Part shown: positions 22,339 through 33,713 of the stretch, piece by piece
Numbering within the stretch: position 1 is the first letter of the stretch
Layout of the letters: each line of letters opens with the position of its first letter
Assembly (NCBI GenBank): GCA_964035545.1
Contig: CAXIUT010000229.1
Location: 1-47,500, forward strand
Reading direction: 5' to 3'
Length of the DNA stretch: 47,500 nt
Source: Bugula neritina
Lineage: Eukaryota; Bryozoa; Gymnolaemata; Cheilostomatida; Bugulidae
Made by a program: the position numbers and the translations under genes
Notes under the pieces: model-generated
Seen by the model: only the letters and a program-made list of their open reading frames with translations
What the model was told of the DNA's origin: nothing
Database searches by the model: none

Positions 22339-23076
22339 TCATTGTTTCTTTAATATCTAAAATGGATTTATATCTCTCTCTTCCTGTTATTTTGATAACA
22401 TCTTCTCTTTCATCTTTTATAGAGTTTGCTGTGACATCTTTTCTTTTGTTTCTTATTTTGTTTTATTTACAGGTTCTTTAGCTTTAGTCTGTTCTTTAGT
22501 TTTAGTCTCTTATTTTGTTTTTGTCGGTTATTTAGTTTTATTTGTCGGTTATTTAGTTTTATTTGCAGGTTATTTAGTTTTGTTTGTAGTTTACTTTGTT
22601 TTATTAGTTGTTTATTTATTTTTGATTATTTATTTGGGTTTGATTTTGTTTGATTTCTTTTTTTTATCAATTTTATTACCCCATTTTATTTTTTATTGAT
22701 CTGTTAAAGCTTTCCATAAATTCTTTATCTTCTTATTACGTTATTTATCGCATAAATCTAAATAATTTATCTATTTACTTTTATTTTATTAGAGAAATGT
22801 TGAACTTTTTATTTTACTTTTAACAAAATTTTTAAGTCCGAGTTTTATTTGTTTTTTCTTTTACTAACTTAGTTCCATCTTCTTATCTTTAGTATCTTTC
22901 TTTATCATTTTGCTTTTATTCTATTTTTTTGGCAATGAATATTATTAAGCCAATTGAAACTGTGTTTGATTATGTGATATCTTCTTGAAGAATATATTCA
23001 TTGTATTTATTAATTCTGTCATCTGAGTTATTGTAGTTAGTACGAAGTATTTGGTGGAGTTGGCGGGGATTTTCAT
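22339..23076 (-). CDS. HMG-box-like basic protein with KTKEPTN repeats
   Basis: 245 residues, one exon, ending 10 nt from the stop of the Glu-rich gene. After a hydrophobic N-terminal 30 residues there is a basic region that ends in an HMG-box-like helix: KNLWKALTDQEKIKW follows LDLCDKERNKKI, matching the W-x-x-L-x-x-E-K-x-x-W/Y pattern of HMG box helix 3. Next comes a low-complexity stretch of about eight KTKEPTN/KTKEETN-type units and a charged C-terminus. A DNA-binding or chromatin-associated role is plausible. The first HMG helix is weak, so the assignment is tentative. Confidence 0.55.
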
Positions 23077-23143
23077 TTGATCTTTAATTAATAATTATAA
23101 AAAGTTGATAATTATTTATACTATCATTTAATTCTTGTTTCTG

Positions 23144-23878
23144 ATGGTAGATAGATACAAATCATATATCAATAGTTAGATCCACTAACCTCTCGATCCA
23201 TCTCTACCTAAACCTGCATACAACAAATAACTACTTCAAAGAGTTAACAATCATACTACAAGAATGAGATAACATATAAATAAGTATAAAAGAAATATAA
23301 ACAATGATACTAATCTTATAATAAATGATTTTAAGAGTTAGCAGGTAATGTTGGTTCGAGATCGGAAGTTGATGCAGTAGTAGTTGGATATTTTGTAGAG
23401 GTAGGGGAAATAGAATAAGCCTGAATATAATTTTGTGAAGAAGTAGTTGTTGAAAGCAGTTAAGAATGAGATTAATTTGTAGTTGTAGCTGAACCAGGAA
23501 ATAACTAAACAAAAATAGAATAAATAAAGAATTAAAGCACAATTACAACTATCGTCACCTCAAATAGCCAATGCAGTCAAAGATATATAAGCTAAATTAC
23601 AAGATATACTCTATCTAGAACAACAAATCAACTAGTGCGTTCAACTATTGTAAATAATCGGAGTGCTTACACATGCAAACGGGTAGAAAATAGACTAGAT
23701 AAGCTAGAGAGTAAGAAATGCCAATCAAAATATCGAAAGAGCTGAGGCCAATATCGATAAAGCCAAAATAGCTATGTAGAGGAGTAGATGTAGAATGTGT
23801 TGTATAATATTGTTGGCTCTAGTAGTAATAGCTATTTTAGTAGGAGTGCTATTTGGATTTAACGTTTTTGGTTTATGA
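23144..23878 (+). CDS. Syntaxin-like (Q-SNARE) tail-anchored protein
   Basis: 244 residues, single exon. The N-terminal 150 residues are helical (Habc-like, rich in Lys/Glu/Leu). A SNARE-type motif follows, with LTHANGEKIDEISERVRNAN resembling the syntaxin core LVxxQGExIDxIExNV, then NIERAEANIDKAKIAM, a Cys-containing basic linker (RSRCRMCC) and one C-terminal transmembrane segment (IILLALVVIAILVGVLFGF). The topology is that of a membrane-fusion SNARE. At the usual zero-layer Gln the residue is Asn (AAC). The compartment cannot be told. Confidence 0.75.
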
Positions 23879-23909
23879 TTCTATTTTATATTTATAATAA
23901 TAACAAACT

Positions 23910-24380
23910 ATGAATTGGAAAATCGTTGTGATTGGTTTGTTTGTTTCTGTGGCAACTTCTCTGAAATATCATCAGTAGAAGTTGAGTGTATCGAAAGAAA
24001 GATAGCATAACAAAAGGCTGTTGGTCAGCGATAGGAGTTCTTTGTAATCTGATAGACATTCTTTGAATGCCCATCCTTTTTTGAATAAGAAAGAGGAGAA
24101 ATAGTAGGAGTAGAAAGTTGAGGAGGAAATAAAGTAGGAGCAGGAGGAGATGTAGACGAAGACAGGTGCAAAGTAGAAGCAGAAGTAAAAATAGTAGTAA
24201 AAAAAGTAGCTTTCTTCTGTTTGGCATTTTTACTTTATCTCATTGATTTTACTAACATTACTGGGAATGAAAATATTGTCTCATTTCGAGCAAGGAGTTC
24301 ATAAAATGTCTAATCTAAATCATCATCAAACCATATCAAACCAATCAGAATAAGATCAATACTAAAACGATATTAATTGA
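23910..24380 (+). CDS. Acidic single-pass membrane protein with signal peptide
   Basis: 156 residues. A signal peptide (MNWKIVVIGLFVSVATSL) is followed by a Ser/His region, then about 40 residues dominated by Glu and Lys (many from TAG), one membrane segment (FYFISLILLTLLGMKIL) and a short His/Asn/Ser cytoplasmic tail ending at TGA 24378. No enzyme motif. It sits 31 nt after the syntaxin gene on the same strand. The stop codon lies inside the first copy of a 51-bp duplication. Confidence 0.65.
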
Positions 24381-24477
24381 CTACTTGATATCATTACTAT
24401 CTTAATCAAATTAAATTACTTTGATAATTGACTACTTGATATCATTACTATCTCAATCAAATTAAATTACTTTAATA
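24376..24477. repeat. 51-bp tandem duplication
   Basis: Two adjacent copies of a 51-bp AT-rich unit (24376-24426 and 24427-24477) differ at a few bases. The first copy contains the stop codon of the upstream gene; the second ends 9 nt before the uL4 start codon. Confidence 0.9.
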
Positions 24478-24486
24478 TTATTAATA

Positions 24487-25547
24487 ATGATGATCTTAAC
24501 CAAAATAGTCAAACAATCTTTCTCTCAGTTTTCCCATTTGACTCGTTTGCTGCAACCAATATAGTTTCCTCTTCATTAGGCTCCTTAAATGCCAACTCTC
24601 AAATTGAAATCATAGAAGTATATGTTGCATAATTGGTGGTCCTAACAACCATTTCAACTAGATGTCAATAGTTCAATGCATGTACCTGTTTTTTCCTTTC
24701 TGAATGGTTAGTATCTTCAAAAACAAATAGGTATTTTATTGTTCATTCAGCTTTACCTCAAGATATATTCAACTATCCTTTGAGAAGAGATCTTATTTAT
24801 CGACTCTACGATTTCAGAATCAATTTGGACAAATTCACTACGAAAAGAACGAGAAATAGAGCTATGACTCATGGTTCTGGCAAAAAAGTAAGACCTCAAA
24901 AAGGAATGGGAACAGCTAGAATGGGGGACAGAAGAGCACCCCATCTTTACAAAGGAGGTAAAACTCATGGAGCAAAACCAAAGGTATATTCTTATCCTTT
25001 GAATGCCAAGATAAAAATAAATGCATTGAAAGCGTTATTTTCTGCAAAACTAGCATAAGGCAAAATAAAGATAGTCGATAGTTAGGAAATAAGTGAACCT
25101 AAAACTAAATATGTATCTTCTATTTTTTAGAAACATATCAGCGATGATAGAGGTATTCTTTGTGTGATTACTAGTAAAAATCGTGATTAGAATTTTTAGA
25201 GAGCTCAAAGAAATATGAAAAGAATACTATGGCATGATAGTTTCAGTCTAGATGTTTTTAGTCTCTTCAAGGCTGATAAAATAGTTATCACCCAGAAAGG
25301 ACTTGAATAACTGGTGTAAAATATATATAAAACGATCTATGTGGCTTATAGACCTTCAGCTATGAAGTATCAAGATGACAAAAAGGCAAAATAGACTGAG
25401 TAGAGAGAGGAATAGATCGACCCTTCTCAACCTTACGAGTTCAAGTTCAAAATATTAGCAGAATATATGCAAAAATACTAGCAGTTGAAGAAAGATAAGC
25501 CAGATTTATTGGAAATTCAAAAATTCAAGACCCGAAAAGTAAGATGA
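24487..25547 (+). CDS. MRPL4: Mitochondrial large-subunit ribosomal protein uL4m
   Basis: 346 residues, join(24487..24730,24751..25547) with a 20-nt intron. The N-terminal 60 residues are basic/hydrophobic, Ser- and Gln-rich with few acids, as in a mitochondrial targeting sequence. The L4 core is clear: DIFNYPLRRDLIYRLYDF, RNRAMTHGSGKKVRPQKGMG, TARMGDRRAPHLYKGGKTHG and LNAKIKINALKALFSAKLAE, then IVDSEEISEPKTK. The basic loop that reaches the peptide exit tunnel is present. A C-terminal extension of about 60 residues (EFKFKILAEYMQKYEQLKKD) is rich in Lys/Glu. It is encoded in the nucleus for import. Confidence 0.93.
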
Positions 25548-25817
25548 TCTTCAATAGACTAATCAATAATATAAAAAGTTATTAAAATATGATAGTTGAA
25601 TATATCAGGAAGGCCAGTTGACAGGTTGATCAACCATGGTGAAGATCCTACCGACTTATAACTTTCTGAGATCATGGCTCCAACTGAACAAGTAGAACAC
25701 AGTGAAATCGATTTCTTCGTAGAGGAAGGTTTAGCTTTGCAGAGAACTGAGGGTATTTTACAAAGAATCAATGAGAATTTATTGACTGACAAATATGTTT
25801 TTACAACTTTATCTTGA
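25543..25817 (+). CDS. Possible small gene after uL4m
   Basis: A rightward frame ending at TGA 25815 reads as an acidic, well-formed peptide: RPVDRLINHGEDPTDLELSE then MAPTEQVEHSEIDFFVEEG and LALQRTEGILQRINENLL. The shortest start is ATG 25674 (47 residues). ATG 25543 can be joined only with an atypical 31-nt intron. It overlaps the 3' end of the opposite-strand coiled-coil frame, so at most one of the two readings is right here. No family recognised. Confidence 0.3.
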
Positions 25818-27263
25818 ATTGAGGCCTTATTTGATTTAAAGTGACTGCTGAACTAGCCGTCCAAATTTGAAGAGGATGGGACCGATTTATAATCTTAGTT
25901 TTTAAGCTTGATCTTTTGAGAACACCTTGACTTATCCTATCAATTTGCTAAGAATAGATTTGATAATCGATGCTGATTGACTGGTATCCATATCTTCGAG
26001 GAAGTATCCATCTCCTGAATCCTAGACTGTATATCTAGCGACAAGTAGTGCTTAATTTTAGTTATCAAGACAAAAAGGATACTACTTCAATATGCTGGTA
26101 ACTTCTCTGATGGAATATTATTCATTCTATTTAAAGTAATCATTGATTTGTTTACGTGATATTTATCTTAAAGCTAGATTGTAGTTAAGATTTCCTCCGA
26201 TGTATTTGACTTGTTAGTAGTTAACTCTTTTTACTTATTTTTTCAGGTTGATAACAGTTTTTATCTAACTTAGTCGTTTGACTGATCCTTGACTGACTTT
26301 GATTCTTTATTAGTAATCTATTTTCATTTTAGATAGTTGCAGTTATAGGTTTTTGATTGCATTATTTTATTATTATTCCATGATTTTATATTTATTTTTC
26401 AGAGAGTCTAATTTTTTTATTTATTAATTTTTTTGATTTTGCAATTATTATAAATATGTCTTATTGCCTGCTATCCTCTGTTATTTCTTCCTTTTTTCTT
26501 CTTTGAAAACTTACTGTGCTCTCAGGTATTAATTCTACATCTATTTTATAGTTTTTAACTAACCTTTTTTTTTAGCCAATTCCTGCATCAACCCTTTAAC
26601 AGCCTTTTACTACTATTGATATATTTTCTATAATATTTACAATTTTACTTCTGCTTATAATATTTAGCTTTATTTTTATCGTATTTATTGTTCTGTCCAT
26701 ACTACTTATTTGATAGCTGATAGTTCATATGGTTATTTGAGTTAAATAGATTAGTTTGTTATATTTTATTTTTTAGCAAAGTTTATTATTTATTCTAGAC
26801 AATCGATTTAGCTTTGTTTTTGTCTGATAGTATCACTTTATGGACTGAGTATGATATCAGTGATGTTTTTTTATTTATTTTATATCTTGTTTTTTAGTTC
26901 ATATATTTTGTTATTTAATTTGAAAACTAACCAACTAAAATTATTCCCTTTATTTGATAGTTCTTTTGATTTCTACTCAACTATTCTCTCTACTGTAGAT
27001 ATCAAATTTTGTCTTTAGTGTTTTATCTATTACACTTTCTAACATTATTCTTTTAATTCTTTATTTTCTCTCATTAACTATTTATAATTTGTTGCCAATT
27101 CCAACGACTCTTCATACATTTTTTACTATATAATTATCAATCGTACTATATCTAACTTAGTTGTTGATGGTCTCTTCTTGCATAGGTTTTATATTGATTC
27201 AAAAGGTAGTGTCCCGTTATTACCTCGACGATACACTACGTTGCTTTTAGAATGAGTCTCCAT
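25605..27263 (-). CDS. Coiled-coil protein with globular C-terminal part
   Basis: About 550 residues in one frame. The start METHSKSNVVYRRGNN is chosen because the sequence upstream is low complexity, although in-frame ATGs also exist at 27331 and 27353. Residues 50-380 are long Glu/Lys/Ile/Leu coiled coil; residues about 390-485 look folded (INDYFKENEEYSIREVTSIL, then LLVARYTVEDSGDGYFLEDM and LRLEIGPILFKFGRLVQQ). Past that (25605-25820) the frame stays open but its composition deteriorates and a plausible opposite-strand peptide occurs, so the true 3' end may lie near 25820. It lies downstream of centrin on the same strand. Confidence 0.65.
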
Positions 27264-27401
27264 GCTATTTTCTATTTCTATTTTTAAAATATAGATTAAT
27301 CCCAAAGAAGTAATAGTAGTAATATTCATGTTAGCAATAGTAGCAATAGTCATACGATGGTGATAGGGATGAATAGATTTGTATGATGATGCAGATCATG
27401 T

Positions 27402-27935
27402 TCATTTGCTGGCGAATTGAGCTACAATTCTGTAGAATTAATCGAAAGTAAAGCCTTCGTTGGTAGCTGTCTTTTGGTTAATGCTGGTGCTGTGCATCAT
27501 TTCCAATATGTCATCGTCGTTCATGCCTTCTTTCAAGTATTTGCACATATTTTTGAATTCTTAGAAGTCAATCACTCCGTTATCGTCCTTATCGAAATTC
27601 TTGAATACTCTTTTAAGTCCGTCTTTGGTCTTGCACTCTCCAACTGAACTGCCAACAATGTCGACAAATTCTTCAAAACCGATAGCTTTATGCTTATCTT
27701 TCAAGCCGTTGATGATGTTAAGCACGTAGGGATTTCTTCTGTCGAGACCTAACTCTTCGAGGACTTTGTTGATTTCTTCTGGGTCAATGGTTCCGCTTCC
27801 GTCTTCATCGAACACTTCGAAGGTTTGTTTAAGCTCATCGTAGTCTTCTGGGGCGAGACGGTCCTTCCAGGCTGATGAGGCTGGCTTGGAAATCTTGGCT
27901 GAACTGGTTGATGCCTTAGCTGCTGATCTACTCAT
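27402..27935 (-). CDS. Centrin / caltractin-family EF-hand protein
   Basis: 177 residues, no intron. A Ser/Ala/Lys-rich N-terminal 25 residues precede four EF-hand units. The first loop DEDGSGTIDPEE and the third, DKDDNGVIDFEE, are canonical; the position-12 Glu of the latter is encoded by TAA (27561-27563). The second (NGLKDKHKAIGFEE) and fourth (degenerate, ending EGFTFDEFYRIV) lack several ligands. FEVFDEDGSGTIDPEEI with KVLEELGLD matches centrins, the calcium-binding proteins of basal bodies and contractile fibres. Peritrichs are rich in such proteins (spasmin/centrin) in the stalk spasmoneme and myonemes, so it could be a spasmin-type paralogue rather than a basal-body centrin. Confidence 0.9.
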
Positions 27936-28253
27936 AATATCCTATACAAAGCAATAATTTTTAATTAGAATAAACAGCACATATAGCTTCATCAAAATTT
28001 GACAGCGGAATTAAACCACCTCGAAATACCCCACCAACATCCCTACATTTAACTCCTCCTGTCATAGCTCAAAACAAACAACCTTTTCTTATCTCGAATG
28101 ATAACCTACTTTATCTGTTATTTTATCATAAACTTATAAGTTACCAATAAATAATCACAAAAACACAAAGAAAAAGGATTAGAAGAGCATATGAAATACA
28201 GCTAAAAGCAATTTAGGATTGATAGACTATCATTTGGTTGTTGTTTAGATAGA
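27936..28253. other. Non-coding intergenic stretch
   Basis: 318 bp between the start of the centrin gene and the end of the next leftward gene. AT-rich, without a supportable reading frame, RNA gene or repeat. It must contain the centrin promoter. Confidence 0.6.
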
Positions 28254-28640
28254 TCAGATAACATCGAAACGTTTATCTTTGATATAAATTCTAATCTTCT
28301 TAGCATACTATCCAATGCTATCTCTTATCTATTTCAATATAGCAGTAAAACTTTCGTCCTCAACAATCCCATTTTATTAATCAATCTCCTTGCCACATGC
28401 ACAAACTTTACATTTTTACAAAATCTACCTCTCCACAAGACACAGCCCCTAACAACTCTCAGATCTACAGGCATGCACCACCTGCCTACCACTATACTGG
28501 CATGACAATGATACATCCATCCACTCGATTTAACTGCCTGTGAGTTACTCGTATCTATTCAAATCTAACCACGTTACTACTAGCTAGGATATTTTTCGAG
28601 TGTTGGTGTTGTCAGGCGTTGGCAGATTGGCTTGATCCAT
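28254..28640 (-). CDS. Small Cys-rich protein, unknown
   Basis: 128 residues without intron, ATG 28638-28640 to TGA 28254. The first 50 residues include KISELVVTWLDLNRYEELTG; the middle carries seven Cys (SCQ, ACRS, SCEG, LCL, then CKVCACGKE), suggesting one or two zinc sites; the C-terminal 45 residues are charged and helical (EIRDSIGEYAKKIRIYIKD). I do not recognise the family. It is divergent from Ku80, with 173 nt between starts. Confidence 0.55.
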
Positions 28641-28813
28641 TTAGTTTTTTACTTAGATATATAAAGAGTCAAATAATATATATTGAATAGATGAAAGGGA
28701 AAGATGGGATGAAAGGGAAGGGTGTAGGAGTGGGTATATATTTAGGCGGTTTCTTATCAGAATTACTTAATAAATATTAATTCAAGGATTGGATAACTAT
28801 AAATATAATTTGA

Positions 28814-30898
28814 ATGAACAAGTAGGCGGTGTTATTGCTGGTAGATGTGGGTTCTTCTATGGACTAGCCATTCAACGACTCGTCTTCTCGGGCTAAGATA
28901 GCTTTGTAGTGTTGCAAGTTGACTCTCCAACAAAAAATATTCAACAATTCCAGTCATGAATTGGGATTGGTTATTTTTGGAGATAATGATTCTGATGATG
29001 GCAACAGCTTATACCTTCAAGAACTGAGTAAACCTAATATCTAGTTTGTCCGTAAGGTTTAAAAGCTAAGTCATGCTAACTTTGATAATATTTCCCAAGG
29101 AGGCGATATATTTAGTTGCATTAACTTTTCATTGACCACTATGAACGACCACTGCGGTAAGAAAAAGTATAATAAGAGGATGTTTATATTTACTAATGGA
29201 GCTGGAAAATCAGCATTTACTAAAGACTAGCTGCAAAGACTGGCTAGAAAAATCAAACAGCTTTAAATCAAACTTAACATCATCCCCATCGACTTCATGG
29301 TCACTTATAATGCAGAAAACAACGAACTTGACGGATAACACCTTTTGGATAAAAAACAATAAGATAATGCCCAAATGATTATGCACTTGAAGTCGTTGGC
29401 TGAGGATTATATTCAAATCTTTCCTGCTTCATTGGCTATTGAGTTGTACAAACGTTTTAGGAAAAGAGATACTAATCCTGTTGCCAAATTTAGGGGTAGT
29501 TTGTAGTTTGCCCCAGGATTGGATATCTAGGTTTGTTGCTACAAAGCTGTTCGCAGGTAAAAATTGAAATCATTAGCTAGATATGATACGTCTGTACCCT
29601 TTGATCCCATCATCCACAAAGAAAAATAAATCATCAACGAAACAAACTATGTTATTCAAGGCGACTAGACAGGAAAGCTAATCGACAAGGATAATATCAT
29701 TAATGCATATTATTATGGACCTCAATTGGTGCCGATTAGTCCTATACTGGAGGCAGGCAGTAAGGTTTTTTAGGACAAGAATTTAAGATTGTTAGGATTT
29801 GTGGAGAAAAGCAAAATACCTCGACATGCTTTTCTCAGCGAGATCGATATAGTGGTGCCATCTACAGATAATATTGTTGGTAGAAAATTATTCACTGCTT
29901 TTATCTATTCCATGTTATCACTTAATAAATATGCCTTGGCGAGATATGTTCCTAGAAATTACAAGAACGGAGTCACACCCAAAATGGTTGTCCTGATTCC
30001 TTATAGATCAACAGAAAAAGAAATGTTTTACTTGGTTTAGCTGCCCACTGTAGAAGACGTAAGACAGTACCCTTTTAACTCTATGAAACAGTCATCTGCA
30101 TAGCAAAAATAACTAGTTAAAAACTTGATTAGTAAGATGAGGATGGATTAAGGAGAAGAGTAAACAAAAGTAGAAAATACATTTAATCCACAAATACAGT
30201 ATTTTTATCAATCTATTTTTTATAGAGCTATTGGCAACAACTAAGATTTGCCTCCTCTTGATCCTGTTATTAAAAATTATATCGCCCCATAAAATAAAAA
30301 ATACTAAGCTTCTGCAGCTTTAATGCCAGATCTAAAGAAACAGTTCAAGCTAGTAAAGAAGAAGATCAAAGTAGACCCAAAGGAGAAACAAAAGGCTGTA
30401 ATTTGGAAAGATGTGCTTGAAGAATTAAGTCAACCGAAAGAAGAGGAGATGATGAAAGAAGAAGAGATTTAGCATGAATATGTAAAACCAGCACATAAAT
30501 TTGCTTTTGAGTAGTAAGAAGACGAAATGGGCTTTAATCCATCGAATCCAGTGATATCTTTCAAAAAGATGGTGGCCTTTAATAAAGAAGATCTTGTCTT
30601 AAAAGCTCTTAAAGAAATGGATAAGTATATCCTGAACAAGTTGGCCTTTTCTGTTACTGGAGAGGCTTTTCAACACTTGAGTTAGTGCGCACTAGCTTTG
30701 AGGAAGGCTTGTATCAGTGAGCAGGAGGAGAAGTTTTGGGATGATTGGTTTGTTGAGATGGGACGTAAGGAAAGTAACTTTTACAAACATATGAAATCTG
30801 AAGGCTTGGGACTTATTAGAGGAGGAAATGTAGAAGTGTTTAAAGCATAGGTATTGCACCATGAAGAAATTGATGACGCGTTGTTGGACCTTGATTGA
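28814..30898 (+). CDS. XRCC5: Ku80 (XRCC5) DNA end-binding subunit
   Basis: 694 residues in one exon, close to human Ku80 (732). An N-terminal von Willebrand-A domain starts AVLLLVDVGSSMDEPF; the Ku bridge/core includes KLKSLARYDTSVPFDPIIHK, NIINAYYYGPQLVPISPI, LRLLGFVEKSKIPRHAF and LVELPTVEDVRQYPFNSMKQ; then a helical arm and a C-terminal domain (KMVAFNKEDLVLKALKEMDK). The protein ends in the acidic EEIDDALLDLD, resembling the DNA-PKcs-binding tail of vertebrate Ku80. With Ku70 it would ring broken DNA ends for non-homologous end joining. In Paramecium a Ku80 paralogue works with the domesticated PiggyMac transposase during programmed DNA elimination; whether this copy does is unknown. Confidence 0.92.
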
Positions 30899-31129
30899 TC
30901 ATTATCGTAAATCATACCTATTCTAGCATTGAATTAAATTTATATAACTAATTATAGCATAGTTCTATCGATCTATTCTATTTTAATAATAATAATCATT
31001 TATTTTTATTTTATTTGTTTTCAGTTTTTTCTAAAGACCAAAGACTGGTAGTTATTATATTAGTAAAGTCTATGTAGTATTATTAAATAGAATTAAAGAG
31101 AATAAAAGAGAATTAAACAAATGAATGCA

Positions 31130-32487
31130 TCAGAAATCATCATAGACATCCAAGGTCTGTCCATTTTATCTTTGATCATAATCGAAGAAAGCTTTGGCAT
31201 CGATGAGCATAGAGACTATAATATCTCCTTGTTGGCATTTGATCAGGTCACTGAGGGTAATAGCCATGGGTAGTTCTGGTTTTGCCATATCGAATATCTA
31301 ATCTTTGATATCTTAGACATTGAATCCACACTTTTCCATAGCTTATAATTTTTGAATAATAGAACGGAAAAACATATTAATGATAAAAGAATCGATTGCT
31401 CCTTTGTGATACACATCCAAAATACGCCAAAAATATTGAATTGCCTCGGGAGCTTTCTTATTGTCCATTGCTAAAACAAATTATAAAAACCCTTTATAGT
31501 TCATCTAGCCATTCACTGTAGGATACTCTTCAAATATACGATCGATCACTATTGTCGACAACCCTTTTGAATACTTAGAAAGGTCTTCTTTCTTAAGATA
31601 TCCATTCTTATCTAAATCTAGCTTATTGAATTTCTGAAATAGTCCGTGAGAGTAAGGAATGCTGAACCAATTTTGTCCTAGATCTTCCTCAGAATATCTT
31701 TATTGTCTCAATTCGTATAGTTCAGCTAGAATGGTGGACGTAAGCATGTCTTTGATGTATATTCTTCCAGTTCTTTTGGGATCAAGGAAAAAGAAGAACT
31801 TTCTTATGGCTGCCAAGATGTACTTATCTCTGAATCCTTAGTCCATATTTTTAAGATGAACAAAGGTGGGAATGAGTTCTGATATGTATTAATTCAAGTT
31901 GGTCTAAGTGAGATATCCATTTCCAGCTGTATCGTATAAGCTGATGTGTATTCTAGTTTGGAAGAGGTTGTTTTTTCTGACGATTGAGTGGAAAAAAGAT
32001 TGCATATCTATGCGTCCATATTAATCTCTATCGAATTTGAGGAAAGTTGATGCTGAAAAGAAGTGTCTGAACTTGAGAGGTAGTTTTGAAGCTACAGTGA
32101 GGAAAGAATTGTAGTTTAGACGTTACTTGTTGTCGTGGGGAGGCGAGATGTTTTCTTTCAGGAGTTGATGAAGTTGCTACAAATCTATATCTATGCATTT
32201 ATACCTTATTTGTCAAGAACTTATGAAGTTTTGTGCTTAAGGAAACGGTTTCTGGCCTATTGTCTCACCTTTGAACTGAGAGGATTTTAGGCTTGTTGGC
32301 TTTTTTGAAAAAATTTAGGAACTTTTTTGAAGCTAGGATCTGATTCCTCTTCTTTTTTTTTTGCTTCTTCGATGAAGTTGAGGAAGAGTCTATCTGTTTC
32401 GTCATCGATTTATTGAGCTGAGCGTTGAGGTTTAGTGTTGACATATTTTTTAAGAGTGTCTATCCAATCGATTTTCTTTCTTGACAT
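31130..32487 (-). CDS. PPP2R3C: PP2A regulatory subunit B'' gamma (PPP2R3C / TON2-FASS)
   Basis: 445 residues (human 453), complement(join(31130..32184,32205..32487)) with a 20-nt intron. Order and motifs match PPP2R3C: AENPLSSKVREEARNRFLK, the EF-hand-like FDRDEYGRIDMQSFF, HISLYDTAGNGYLTE, the FFFFLDPKRTGRIYIKDML block, DLDKNGYLKKEDLSKYSKG, then GEMNYKGFLEFVLAMDNKK, KDEIFDMAKPELPMAITLSD and IKCQQGDIIVSMLIDAKAFF. Conserved Glu residues in GEMNY and DEIFDM come from TAG. This subunit targets PP2A to centrosomes/basal bodies in animals and organises cortical microtubules in plants and algae, which fits a heavily ciliated cell. Confidence 0.93.
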
Positions 32488-32581
32488 TCAAATTACAACT
32501 ATAAATAAATAACTACCGAACTCAATAACTATCCTTTAATAAAAGATAATATTCTTATATTCTAATTAATAAAATAAAAGA

Positions 32582-33532
32582 TCATGTTAAACTTGAAGCA
32601 GTGGCCAGTATAGGTTATTTCTTTAACATTTCTCCCTACAATTCTTCTGCCTAATATATTTATCTTTATGGATTGGCTGTAGTTATTTAACCTTCAAGTG
32701 AATAACTAGACTTGATTGACTTATATTTTTTGGATGATTATTTTTAGCATATCAACTTAATGATTTCTTGAATAGAAGTAGACTGTTATTCAATAACAAA
32801 TAGTTTGATATCAATTTTATGATGTTTGAAATGATAATATTTACAAAGATTAATTTTGTTAATTTATTAGTTGATGGTGGGTAGTATTTAATCTAATAAC
32901 CATTTTAATATTTATTTATATTTTAATAGTAATTATATTTACTTTTTAAGTCTTTTTATATATTTTAGCAAAGATAGTCTTAAATATAAATAAAACCTGT
33001 TCTTTAAAGTCATGAATGTTTAGCTAAAAAACTAGAATGTTTATTTTTATTCATTTTTTTACATGAAGTATCGGCCCATTTTTATTAATTTTTTTGATAT
33101 TTATGAAAGTTCAATCAACAGCTTTACTAAATATGGTAGCTCTGTTATAAAACAATCAGAATCAACCTAACAACCTTTTATTGAACTGAATAGATCATAA
33201 GTCTAGCAACAGCGCTTTAATATTTGTCTATAAGGAAGTATGACCTAAGTAAATAACCAACTGGATGCCTTTTTGCTTTTTTATAAAAATTATAGTAAAA
33301 TATTGTCTACATTATCTTTATAAAGAAGTAAAGTAGTGACTACTCCCAATGTTCTTAGTTGTTTGCACTAGTCTAGCTCTGAAATGATGTATTTTCCTAG
33401 TTTATTCATCTCCTTGGTGGATGATAAGTGGTGTAGCAGTTGCGAAGGAGGTGATTTTGGATTGAATAGATGTCCTTTTTAGATTATCTTTGAGATGTAG
33501 GAGTTTGAGAACACCTCTAAGAAATAATTCAT
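32582..33532 (-). CDS. Helical protein, unknown
   Basis: 316 residues, no intron, ATG 33530-33532 to TGA 32582. It appears all-helical: many Leu/Ile/Lys/Glu with aromatic residues (EMNKLGKYIISELDECKQLR, LWFTEVILPYRQILKRCC-like region, then YLYLRLSLLKYIKRLKKEIE). The C-terminal 60 residues are Glu/Ser-rich and look disordered. No membrane segment is convincing. It starts 1.0 kb before, and on the same strand as, PPP2R3C. No family recognised. Confidence 0.6.
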
Positions 33533-33713
33533 TGTTTCTATAATTATAAGTATCAAATTAAAATATTTTAGAATTACTGATCAGATTAAAACTAACACAT
33601 TTAAAGATAATTCTATTTTGAAATAAATACTTTTTCCACTTATTTTTAATAATAATAATAACAATGCTAAACTAAAATAATAACGTAACATATTTGACCA
33701 TATTCAACTCGCA

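Noticed and set aside
28691-28813. 40-residue Gly/Lys-rich frame ending at the Ku80 start
   Set aside because: Too short and without homology; it lies in the shared 5' region of Ku80 and the divergent small gene.
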